Of a DNA stretch of 42,502 nt, positions 32,024 to 39,553 are shown piece by piece. Source of the stretch: Clostridiales bacterium (GTDB lineage: Bacteria; Bacillota; Clostridia; Oscillospirales; Butyricicoccaceae); the NCBI GenBank assembly GCA_019418305.1, contig DYCA01000008.1:344-42845 (forward strand), read 5' to 3'. Position 1 is the stretch's first letter, and every line of letters starts with the position of its first letter. Position numbers and translations under genes: made by a program. The notes beneath the pieces were generated by a model. The model had not been told where the DNA came from, searched no databases, and was given only the letters and a program-made list of their open reading frames with translations.

Positions 32024-32815
32024 TTATGCCTCCGGCCAGTATTTTGCACCCGGCTGCTCCACCCATAGATACTGCGGGTCAAAATCCGGCTTGATATACG
32101 GATTGCCGTCCAGATGGCGAATCACCCAAAGATAATACATCGCATAACCCGGTGCAGCCACTTGCGGATGCACCTTATTCGGCTCGATAAGCACCGTATC
32201 ATTATGCTCCAGCAGCACACCCTCATCTCCCAGACGCAGCAGGCCGAAACCGTTCTCCGGATAGAATTTATAAAAATAAATTTCCGGCTGGGCATGCGAA
32301 TGCGACGGGAATCCAGACCATTTGCCGGGATAATGCATATCCTCGCCAAACATGATGTTGGACTCCGGCGACAGGCGGATATCCTGTGCCGTGCGAACAA
32401 TACGTGTGCCCGCCTCGTTCATAAAGCCGCGGCCGCGCACCTCTTCCACTACATCGTCCCCGGCGCGCACGACCGGCGCAAAGTCCTTGTCGTTTTCCGT
32501 GCGGATGACCGCCACCTCGCTGTCTTGCGCCACGCCGCGCAGCTTGACCGCCTTGTCTTTCGGCAGATTGATGCTCCAGATGGTGTCATTGGTATAGGTG
32601 GGCCGCGAAGCATGAATGACTTTGCCGTCCAGCTCCACTTCGATTTCGCCGTACAGCAGCACAAATACGCGTTCGAGCGGTTTTTCATCTGTAAACTCCA
32701 TGCCCGCTGCCAGCTTTAAAATACCGAAATCCATCAGCATTTCGCTGTGTTTGCCATCCAATTCGGTGATGGCCTGATAGCCCGCTTCAAACGGTTTTCC
32801 CTGATGCAGTCTCAT
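32024..32815 (-). CDS. iolB: 5-deoxy-glucuronate isomerase (IolB)
   Basis: 263 residues of the IolB/KduI cupin family. IolB isomerises 5-deoxy-glucuronate to 2-deoxy-5-keto-D-gluconate in inositol breakdown. Markers: N-terminal cupin half with LLYGEIEVELDGK, the centre HYPGKWSGFPSHSHAQPEIYFYKFYPENGFGLLRL (in part, with metal-binding HSH and glutamate), and VLIEPNKVHPQVAAPGYAMYYLWVIRHL in part. The start at 32815 overlaps the stop of the aldolase gene; a longer frame to 32836 is not needed. It lies in order iolC, aldolase, iolB, iolI-like. Confidence 0.88.
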   Translation of the reverse strand: MRLHQGKPFEAGYQAITELDGKHSEMLMDFGILKLAAGMEFTDEKPLERVFVLLYGEIEVELDGKVIHASRPTYTNDTIWSINLPKDKAVKLRGVAQDSEVAVIRTENDKDFAPVVRAGDDVVEEVRGRGFMNEAGTRIVRTAQDIRLSPESNIMFGEDMHYPGKWSGFPSHSHAQPEIYFYKFYPENGFGLLRLGDEGVLLEHNDTVLIEPNKVHPQVAAPGYAMYYLWVIRHLDGNPYIKPDFDPQYLWVEQPGAKYWPEA

Positions 32816-33651
32816 TGTTCTGTTTCCTCCCGCCATAACATGTCAATGATTTGATACGCCTGTTCTTCTACCTGCGCCGTCGGCTTATCAAACAGCCGCA
32901 GCCGGTCAAACTCCGCCTGATACTGCTCCATCTGCTCCCGCAGCGTATAGCCGAACGCTTTGCGCAGCACCGTGCCGAAATTCATCTTGCCGACCTGAGT
33001 CTTTTTGAGCCGGAGTACATCCTGCTCAACAATTCCGCTTGCACCATGCACGACCAGCGGCAGCGTGCACGACCGCTCTATCTTCCGCAGCACCGGAAAC
33101 CGAATCGGTACTTTTTGCATTTCCAGCCGGTGGATATTCCCAACCGAAACCGCCAGCCAATCCACACCGGTTTCCTGCTGCATGCGGCGCGCCTCCTCCG
33201 GGTCGGTTAAGCGGATTTCCGTCTCGCCTAAGTCGCTGTACGGCACCGTGCCCAACTCCGCTTCCACCAGCACTTGTCTTGCATGCGCCTGCCGCACAAT
33301 TTCGCCAGTGATTTTCAAATTTTCCGTAATCGGCCGCTTGGATCCATCATACATCACCGAGGAAAATCCACTGTTGATGGCGCGCAAAACCGTATTGGTT
33401 TCCGAACAGTGATCCAGATGCACCCCAACCGGTACCGCCGCAGCGTTTGCCAGCGATCCCAGCAGCGCGCCCCAATGCTCCACTGCCATTACCCGGCTGG
33501 CATCGCGGTTGACCATGAGCAGCACGGGTGCTCTCACCCGCTCGGCCGCACGGATGACCGCCTGCGCATCTTCATAGCCGAACACATTAAAGCCTGCCAC
33601 AATGCGCCGCTCGGCCGCCGCCCGCGCAACATAGTCCTGTGTCCATCTCAC
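32812..33651 (-). CDS. Class II aldolase (IolJ / tagatose-bisphosphate aldolase-like)
   Basis: 279 residues of the zinc-dependent class II fructose/tagatose-bisphosphate aldolase family. Zinc and catalytic segments: IVAGFNVFGYEDAQAVIRAAE, GVHLDHCSETNTVLRAI (zinc histidine and catalytic aspartate), SSVMYDGSKRPITENLK, VEAELGTVPYSD, and PLVVHGASGIVEQDVLRL. The usual NVGT-type phosphate loop appears as KMNFGTVLRKAF. Between iolC and iolB it is best read as the IolJ-type enzyme splitting 2-deoxy-5-keto-gluconate 6-phosphate to dihydroxyacetone phosphate and malonate semialdehyde. Overlaps iolC at its start and iolB at its end by 4 bases. Confidence 0.87.
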   Translation of the reverse strand: MRWTQDYVARAAAERRIVAGFNVFGYEDAQAVIRAAERVRAPVLLMVNRDASRVMAVEHWGALLGSLANAAAVPVGVHLDHCSETNTVLRAINSGFSSVMYDGSKRPITENLKITGEIVRQAHARQVLVEAELGTVPYSDLGETEIRLTDPEEARRMQQETGVDWLAVSVGNIHRLEMQKVPIRFPVLRKIERSCTLPLVVHGASGIVEQDVLRLKKTQVGKMNFGTVLRKAFGYTLREQMEQYQAEFDRLRLFDKPTAQVEEQAYQIIDMLWREETEQ

Positions 33652-34679
33652 GGCATCATCACCCCTTCATGCGCGGCTCGATGCGCCTCCGCCGCGGTAA
33701 AATCCGGCATCGCATCACCGCAGCTGATTGTCGTCAACGCCAGCGACGCGCACGCCGTACCTAACTGCATGGCATAGGTCAGCCCCTTTTCCCGCAGCAG
33801 GCCATACATCAGCCCCGCCGCGTAAGCATCTCCTGAACCAAAGGTCTTGATCGCAGCGGTCGGGATGCTGCCGCAAGGTACCACATCCCCCTCTGCCGTA
33901 TAGCCAACCGAACCCTTGGCGCCATCCTTCACAATAACGAGTTGCACGCCCTGCTCAATCAACGCCCGCGCCGATTTCGCATTATCTCGGTTTTGCGGCA
34001 TAGTCAGGTATTCGACTGCATCAAACTCCTCCCGGTTGCCAATGACCATATCGCATTGCGCGATTGCCTGCGCATAGCATTGCGCGGTTTCCTCCCGCGA
34101 CTGCCAGCCAAACGGACGATAATCGATATCCAGCACGGTCCATACTCCCAGCTCCCGCGCCAGACGCAGGATTTCAAACATGGCTTCCCGCGACGGCGAC
34201 TGCGAAAACGCCGTACCGGACAGCAGCACCGCTCTGGCCTGACCCAGCAGCGTACGGTCTACCTCCTCAGGCGTGTAGAGCAAATCCGCCGTGCCTGTAC
34301 GGTAAAGATAGGTACCATGATGGAACGCCTCTCCATCCGTCGTATACCCGCCGCTTTGCTCCGGGCTGATAATCTCGGTCAGCGCAATGCAGTTGCGCGC
34401 ACCCGTTTGGTCAACAACCACGCCCTCGGTCCGGATGCCCGCTTTTCGGAAGGTTTCCAGAATGTATTCGCCCATCCCATCGCGGGAGATTTTACCGAGA
34501 AAACCGGTTTTCAGGCCCAGCCGAGCCGCCCCCTGCACGATATTGGCCGGCGAACCGCCCACCGACTTGGTAAAGGACGGAATTTCTGAAAAAGTGCAGC
34601 CTGCACAGGTCGTATTCAAGTCAATCCCCGCGCGGCCCGCCAGCAGCAGGTCAATTTCTCGTTCCCGAATGATTTGCAT
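33648..34679 (-). CDS. iolC: 5-dehydro-2-deoxygluconokinase (IolC, PfkB family)
   Basis: 343 residues of the PfkB sugar-kinase fold. From the start at 34679 (MQIIREREIDLLLAGRAGIDLN), which has a GGGAGGA site, the order is the N-terminal GRAGIDLN motif, SVGGSPANIVQGAARLGLKTGFLGKISRDGMG in part (the first PfkB signature), VLDIDYRPFGW, QLVIVKDGAKGSVGY, and the anion hole with catalytic aspartate in TFGSGDAYAAGLMYGLL. The DIDYRPFGW stretch is characteristic of IolC. It is the first gene of the leftward operon, with a well-formed promoter (34722-34750). Confidence 0.9.
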   Translation of the reverse strand: MQIIREREIDLLLAGRAGIDLNTTCAGCTFSEIPSFTKSVGGSPANIVQGAARLGLKTGFLGKISRDGMGEYILETFRKAGIRTEGVVVDQTGARNCIALTEIISPEQSGGYTTDGEAFHHGTYLYRTGTADLLYTPEEVDRTLLGQARAVLLSGTAFSQSPSREAMFEILRLARELGVWTVLDIDYRPFGWQSREETAQCYAQAIAQCDMVIGNREEFDAVEYLTMPQNRDNAKSARALIEQGVQLVIVKDGAKGSVGYTAEGDVVPCGSIPTAAIKTFGSGDAYAAGLMYGLLREKGLTYAMQLGTACASLALTTISCGDAMPDFTAAEAHRAAHEGVMMP

Positions 34680-34721
34680 GATAGATTCCTCCCGCAGCGT
34701 TTGTTTCCTTCTGTTGTTTTT

Positions 34722-34750
34722 ATCATAGCACCGCAATATTGTACTTTCAA
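34722..34750 (-). promoter_or_regulatory. Vegetative promoter of the iolC operon
   Basis: On the minus strand TTGAAA (34745-34750), a 17-base spacer and TATGAT (34722-34727). The -35 element overlaps two head-to-tail ACTTTC repeats (34743-34756, forward strand), a good position for repression by the divergently encoded DeoR-type protein. Confidence 0.75.
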
Positions 34751-34772
34751 CTTTCGCTTTTTTTCACTTTCG
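34743..34772. promoter_or_regulatory. Operator-like ACTTTCG repeats between iolC and its regulator
   Basis: Three copies on the forward strand: ACTTTCA (34743-34749), ACTTTCG (34750-34756) directly adjoining, and ACTTTCG (34766-34772). A shorter TTTCG follows at 34799-34803. They cover the iolC -35 region and sit just upstream of the regulator's -35. Binding by the DeoR-type protein is inferred. Confidence 0.55.
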
Positions 34773-34782
34773 TTTTGTAAAA

Positions 34783-34811
34783 TTGACATTTCATTCTATT
34801 TCGTTTATACT
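34783..34811 (+). promoter_or_regulatory. Vegetative promoter of the DeoR-type regulator
   Basis: TTGACA (34783-34788), a 17-base spacer and TATACT (34806-34811), a near-consensus promoter. Transcription would start only about 18 bases before the ATG at 34836. Confidence 0.82.
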
Positions 34812-34835
34812 CAAACCAGCAAGGAGGGAGCGTAT

Positions 34836-35585
34836 ATGACCAGCCGTTTGGAAGAAATCCGCAAACTGCTTTTCCTGCAGAAAAAAGTATCTGTCGATGC
34901 GCTGAGCAAGCAGTTTGATGTCAGCACAGTGACCATCCGCAAGGATTTGGAGCATCTGGAACAGGAAGGAATTGCCCGGCGCATCTATGGCGGCGCATTG
35001 CTTGCGGAAAGCGCCCTGCCGCCCGCACTCGCCCACGCGGATGATCGCGTCCGTGCTGCACTGGCTGTGCGCGCCTGTGCGGAAATCCACGATGGCGACA
35101 GCATTTTCCTCGGCTCCGGGCAGACCTGCTGCTATCTGGCCCGTCTGCTCGACCGTTTCCATGACCTGTCGGTTGTCACCAACAACATCACCGCACTCAG
35201 TGATCTGCTGCGCAGCGACGCACGGGTATATCTGCTCGGCGGCGAGGTCACCTCCACCGATGCGCACACGCTGTTTTCCAGCCCGGAAAATCCCACCGCC
35301 TTTACCAACAGCATTTTTGTTTCCAAAGCCTTCACCAGCATTTCCGGCATTGACCTGCAGGCCGGCCTGACGGTACACTCGATTGTCTCCACCCATATTT
35401 ACCGGAGCCTGCCCTCCATCACGCGCTCATGGTATCTGATGGCGGACAGCACAAAATTCGGCAAGATTGCCATGTACTCTGTGGCGGAGCTGCGCGCGGT
35501 CCAATACCTGATTACGGACGCTCTGCCGGAGGCCTATCGCGGCGTACTGCCGGACACCTCCATCCTGCTCACGGAAGCTGGATAA
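34836..35585 (+). CDS. DeoR-family transcriptional regulator (IolR-like)
   Basis: 249 residues from the ATG at 34836, directly after AAGGAGGG; a longer frame to 34674 reads through the promoter and is rejected. The N-terminal winged HTH is MTSRLEEIRKLLFLQ followed by VSVDALSKQFDVSTVTIRKDLEHLE and ARRIYGGA, the DeoR signature. The C-terminal sugar-phosphate sensor (DeoRC) has GDSIFLGSGQTCCYLARLL, LSVVTNNITAL and VYLLGGEVTSTDAHTLF. The SKAFTSISGIDLQAGLT and LMADSTKFGK parts are also typical. It is divergent to the iolC operon, as expected for a local repressor relieved by a pathway intermediate. Confidence 0.92.
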   Translation: MTSRLEEIRKLLFLQKKVSVDALSKQFDVSTVTIRKDLEHLEQEGIARRIYGGALLAESALPPALAHADDRVRAALAVRACAEIHDGDSIFLGSGQTCCYLARLLDRFHDLSVVTNNITALSDLLRSDARVYLLGGEVTSTDAHTLFSSPENPTAFTNSIFVSKAFTSISGIDLQAGLTVHSIVSTHIYRSLPSITRSWYLMADSTKFGKIAMYSVAELRAVQYLITDALPEAYRGVLPDTSILLTEAG

Positions 35586-35600
35586 AATCGACGCATGCAC

Positions 35601-35630
35601 AAAAAGGCCGGGGCATTTGCCCCGGCCTTT
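35601..35630. terminator. Bidirectional terminator
   Basis: A perfect hairpin AAAGGCCGGGGC / GCCCCGGCCTTT with ATTT loop, flanked by A and T runs. It lies between the rightward regulator gene and the leftward SLH phosphoesterase gene and can serve both. Confidence 0.92.
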
Positions 35631-35650
35631 GTCCGTCTGTCATGGTTCAG

Positions 35651-38600
35651 TTATGCTGCCAGAATGCCGGACAGAAGCTGGAATGCCTCCGCACGGATAA
35701 TCAGGTTGTTCATACGAAGCGTGCTGTCCTCATAGCCGTTCATCTTGCCCTGAGAAACCAGACCCGCAATCGAAGACTGCGCCCAGCCCGGAATCGCACC
35801 GGCATCGGAGAACTTATCCAAGACGGTCAGGTCGTCCGATGAAATCTGCGCCGCACGGGCAATCATGACTGCCACTTCTGCGCGTGTCGCATTGTCCAGA
35901 CCGTTCATATGGCCGTTTTCATCGCCCTGCATGATACCGGCGTCCTTGGCTGCCTGCAGCACGCCCGCTGCCCATTTGGAGGAATTGTCGGCAGGGTCAA
36001 CCGCCGCGTCTGCTGCCGGCTCGATATCCAGCGCGTTAACCAGCAGAGAAGCGACTTCTTCGCGCGTGATGCGGTCTTCCGGACGTACGCTGCCGTCGCC
36101 GTCTCCCTTAATGATGCCATTATCAATCAGTTTCTGGATGGTCTCTGCCGCCCAGTAGCCGGACGGAACATCCCAGCCAAGTTCGCCGCTCGGCTCGGTC
36201 GGTTTGACCGGTGTGCCTTCGTCCACTGTGCCGGAGTAATCGTCAAAATCAGCAGATAGGGCGCGGTATACATCCGCGGACTGATGACCTGCGCCGTCCG
36301 TGAAAGTGCCCTTCTTCCAGTCGGCCCAGGTGTTCCATGCGGTCTCATTGCCTGCCTTGAGCGTGTAGGTATTCAGGACAGGCAGATAGCTTGCGTCTGT
36401 ACCCAAATCCGAGGTAAACTTGGTGACAATGCGCATATAAGCGCCCTCGCCCGCACCGGTCAGGTCAATTGTCCCGGCGCCGTTTTGCAGCGCATACTGC
36501 TTGGAAGCGGAAACCGTCTTGCCATCCTGCGAGAATTCAACCGTTGCGTCGATCTTGGAGTCGCCCTCAATTACCGCGTCATAGGCCAGAGATTCGGGCG
36601 CGCCGGATACCTTGACCCACTCCGTGGTATGTGTACCGGTCTGTACAATATTGGAAGAATCAAAGTCCAGCCAGAGCACCATATCGCTGCTCTTCGGGCC
36701 GGCAGCCGCCGGACTGGCCTTTACCGAAGAAACTTCGCTTTCGCTCAGTTTGCTCTGATACAGACGAGCCTGCGAAATCTCACCTGCAAGCATAGTGCGG
36801 TCGATGCCGCGGCCGCGGTTGGTCAGCAGTGCGCCGGTGTACGAGAAGCCGATATAGGTAGAAGCGCCCGGCCAGTTTTTAATCTCGGAATCAAACGCCG
36901 GTGCGTCGATATGGCCGCTGTGATAGGTGTTCTGATACGAATCACCGCCGGTCGTGCGGTCAAAGCCGCCGACGTACTGCACCCACTCGCCCTTCTTGAT
37001 GCCCGCGTTATCGTCCGCGTCATCATCGTTCCAGAAGAACTCGCCGTTGTCGTTGTCAAAGCCGATGCCGACCGTGACCTTACCGGTGGCACGCACGGCC
37101 ATGCGGTACAGGTAGTTGGTGCCCCAGCCGATCGACACACCCTTGGTCATGAGCGGGTTGTGGTCGCGGCCGGTCGGGGTCAGCGTATCGATGCCGGTGC
37201 CCGGACAGTTCGGGAGCTTGGCCCAAACCATGCCGGTGATGCCGTCGGTGATCGTAAAGTTTCCGTTATCCGGAATCTCCACATAGTCCTTGTCGCCATC
37301 CAGGATGATTGTACCCTTGCCGTTTTCATCTGTGCCGAGCGTGGGCGCGCCATGCAGATAGCCGTTGTTGCCCATGCCGGACTTGTCCTTGACCATCGGC
37401 ATGCCCTGAATTGAGCCTTCGATGGACACGGTCTGCACGGCGGAGTCGCCGATGCGCACTTTGAAATCGCCGGACTTTTCAAACTGATAGGTAAATTCGC
37501 AGGTCTTGACGCCGCCTGCGTCCATGCTGTACTGCTTGCTCTCAACCGCCTTGTCGTCAATATAGAGCGTTGCAGTCGCCGTACCGGCCTCATTACCGAT
37601 GTTGGTCACGTCCGCCTTGATGTGCAGCACATCGCTGTTGATATCGCTGATCTCCCCATCGCCCAGCTTAGTGCGAACGTTGGTGTACGAGAAGGTCGCC
37701 GGACGGAAATCAACCTGTACAGTCTGGGTCTTGCCGCCGACTTTAAGGGTGTGCGTTCCGATGGTGCTCAGCTCGACCGTGCCGCGCAGTTCGATGGACT
37801 GTCCGGGGTCGAGTGTCTTAACGCCGTTGGACTCGACGCGCACCGGCTCGCCCGAGGTGGACACGCCGCTGTCGCTGACCAGTTCGCCGTAAATGTACTT
37901 CATGGTGCCGTTGTCGTCCACCGGAATGACCGCCGCCGCAAGGCCCTTGCCGTCATTTTTCACGGTCGCGGAAATCTCAATTTCGCTGTTGCAAGGCACC
38001 GGACCGGACTGGATGGACACATTCGAGTACGACAGCTGCTGCTTGTCCACCGCAGTTACAGTCGTGCCGACGACCTTGCCCTCGGCCATATTGGATGTGG
38101 TCAGCACATCCCCCTTCATGGTATGGGTCATATAGCTGCCCTTGGCGCTGACCGCACGGGAATCCTGATGGGTCAGGTAAATTGTGCCTGCGCCTATGGT
38201 CGGGTCATCGGACACCGCGCGAGCGTAGCTGTGTGTATGGCCTGCCAGCATCATATCGACATGACCTGCCTCGGCTACCGATGCAATGTGCATCTTGGTG
38301 TACGGGTCGGAAATCGGGTGATGCATGACCAGAATGCGGAACTTTTTATCCTGATTGGCTGCCAGATCGTCCTTCAGCCACTGTACGGACTTTTCAATTT
38401 TGTTCGCGGTCGCCGCGTCCATCTGCCCGCCCGAGGTCTCGGCGTTCATCTGGAACAGCGCCCACGGGTTGCTGTCCATCAGGTCGAAATGAATGTCGCC
38501 GTAGTCAAACGCGATGTTGCCCTCAACCACCGAACCGTATTCCTCGGTCTGGGTATTGATCACATACATATTAAAGTAATCGCTGAAATCATGGTTGCCG

Positions 38601-39199
38601 CAGGCGTAAACCACCGGATAATTGTGGATAAATTCGCCGCTGTTGAACCAGAATGCATACTGCTCCTTCTGCGTGCCGGTGCCTTCCACCATATCGCCGC
38701 CGTGAATGATGAAGGCGGGATCGTAGTCGGCAACTGCCTTGTCAAAGGTGCTCTTGGTGTCAAACTTGTGCGTATCCGTAATCGACATATAACGCACTTC
38801 TTCCGGGTTTTCCTCCAGCGTGCGGAAGGTGCCTTTGCAGCTTGCGCCGCCTGCCAGCGTCACCTCATAATAATACCGTGCGCCCGGCTCCAAATCGGTA
38901 AATTTGTACCGGAAAATGTTGGTCTGCACGCCGCCGTATGCCGGTGCGGACGGATCACGCTCGATGGTGATAGCCTCACCCAGTGCATTAGCGTCCGTGC
39001 CCCACCGGATGGTGGACGCATCGCCGGTGTCCGTCTCCCACACCGCAACCATGCTGTTCGTCTTGGGCGCGAGCAGATACGGCCCGATAACGAATTTTGC
39101 TTGCTGCGCTGCGAGCGCAGCCGGCATCAGTGCTGCAACCATCGCAATGGTCAGCAGCAGGCTGAGCAGCCGCTTGGATAAGCTGAGTCGTCGCTTCAT
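35651..39199 (-). CDS. Secreted SLH-anchored metallophosphoesterase with LamG-like domain
   Basis: 1182 residues. A Sec signal peptide (KRLLSLLLTIAMVAALMPAALA) ends near residue 30. Residues about 34-130 form a purple-acid-phosphatase-type N-terminal (Fn3-like) domain. The calcineurin-like phosphoesterase follows with SITDTH (139-144), GGDM (167-170), GNHD (201-204), MHHP and AGHTHSY, a complete two-metal site. Two beta-rich repeats, probably CARDB/BACON-like, lie at about 400-600, a LamG/concanavalin-like domain at about 610-840 (LHGAPTLG; GTIILDGDKDYVEIPDNG), and three SLH repeats at about 1010-1182 (YWAAETIQKLIDNGIIKG; TREEVASLL; TRAEVAVMIARAA). It should sit on the cell surface bound to wall polymer. 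Own promoter upstream; single gene. Substrate unknown. Confidence 0.9.
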   Translation of the reverse strand: MKRRLSLSKRLLSLLLTIAMVAALMPAALAAQQAKFVIGPYLLAPKTNSMVAVWETDTGDASTIRWGTDANALGEAITIERDPSAPAYGGVQTNIFRYKFTDLEPGARYYYEVTLAGGASCKGTFRTLEENPEEVRYMSITDTHKFDTKSTFDKAVADYDPAFIIHGGDMVEGTGTQKEQYAFWFNSGEFIHNYPVVYACGNHDFSDYFNMYVINTQTEEYGSVVEGNIAFDYGDIHFDLMDSNPWALFQMNAETSGGQMDAATANKIEKSVQWLKDDLAANQDKKFRILVMHHPISDPYTKMHIASVAEAGHVDMMLAGHTHSYARAVSDDPTIGAGTIYLTHQDSRAVSAKGSYMTHTMKGDVLTTSNMAEGKVVGTTVTAVDKQQLSYSNVSIQSGPVPCNSEIEISATVKNDGKGLAAAVIPVDDNGTMKYIYGELVSDSGVSTSGEPVRVESNGVKTLDPGQSIELRGTVELSTIGTHTLKVGGKTQTVQVDFRPATFSYTNVRTKLGDGEISDINSDVLHIKADVTNIGNEAGTATATLYIDDKAVESKQYSMDAGGVKTCEFTYQFEKSGDFKVRIGDSAVQTVSIEGSIQGMPMVKDKSGMGNNGYLHGAPTLGTDENGKGTIILDGDKDYVEIPDNGNFTITDGITGMVWAKLPNCPGTGIDTLTPTGRDHNPLMTKGVSIGWGTNYLYRMAVRATGKVTVGIGFDNDNGEFFWNDDDADDNAGIKKGEWVQYVGGFDRTTGGDSYQNTYHSGHIDAPAFDSEIKNWPGASTYIGFSYTGALLTNRGRGIDRTMLAGEISQARLYQSKLSESEVSSVKASPAAAGPKSSDMVLWLDFDSSNIVQTGTHTTEWVKVSGAPESLAYDAVIEGDSKIDATVEFSQDGKTVSASKQYALQNGAGTIDLTGAGEGAYMRIVTKFTSDLGTDASYLPVLNTYTLKAGNETAWNTWADWKKGTFTDGAGHQSADVYRALSADFDDYSGTVDEGTPVKPTEPSGELGWDVPSGYWAAETIQKLIDNGIIKGDGDGSVRPEDRITREEVASLLVNALDIEPAADAAVDPADNSSKWAAGVLQAAKDAGIMQGDENGHMNGLDNATRAEVAVMIARAAQISSDDLTVLDKFSDAGAIPGWAQSSIAGLVSQGKMNGYEDSTLRMNNLIIRAEAFQLLSGILAA

Positions 39200-39262
39200 A
39201 ATCCTCTCTCCTTTGCCTTCGTTTTCTCTGGAGGGATGTCCTCCAGCCTAAATGATTTATTT

Positions 39263-39291
39263 ATAATAACCGAAAAAAAAGAGGGATGCAA
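39263..39291 (-). promoter_or_regulatory. Vegetative promoter of the SLH phosphoesterase gene
   Basis: On the minus strand TTGCAT (39286-39291), 17 bases, and TATTAT (39263-39268). The leader is about 60 bases with an AAAGGAGAGA ribosome binding site. The rest of the 350-base intergenic stretch (39200-39553) holds only the terminator below; between 39292 and 39480 I see no gene or clear site. Confidence 0.6.
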
Positions 39292-39480
39292 CTCGATTCT
39301 TGTGCAACTTTTTTCTGTGCATTTCCCCAAATATGCCGATTGCACAGCCGCTTCGCCCGCATCATTCGCCTGACGTTGTGCATTCCTGACAGCGCTTTGT
39401 GTCTATTTTGTGTACTTTACAAGAACTTAACAATTCGGCAAAAGTTGTCTACTCCTAACCGCATTACTTCCAAATACTGA

Positions 39481-39519
39481 AAAAATGCGTCGCAGAGCAT
39501 GTTCTGCGACGCATTTTTC
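39481..39519 (-). terminator. Terminator after the TRAP/UxuB-like operon
   Basis: Perfect hairpin AAAAATGCGTCGCAGA / TCTGCGACGCATTTTT around GCATGT. It stands about 35 bases after the stop of the leftward oxidoreductase gene and carries T runs in both orientations. Confidence 0.9.
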
Positions 39520-39553
39520 GGAATTTTAGGCAATCAAAAGTTCAGCTTGGCAA

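Noticed and set aside
37622..39181. A 519-codon plus-strand open frame opposite the SLH phosphoesterase
   Set aside because: No recognisable domains, no ribosome binding site, and it lies wholly inside a gene with clear signal peptide, metal-site motifs and SLH repeats.
39286..39480. A 64-codon plus-strand frame in the intergenic region before the SLH gene
   Set aside because: It overlaps the promoter of the phosphoesterase gene, has no ribosome binding site, and shows no protein features; it most likely codes for nothing.
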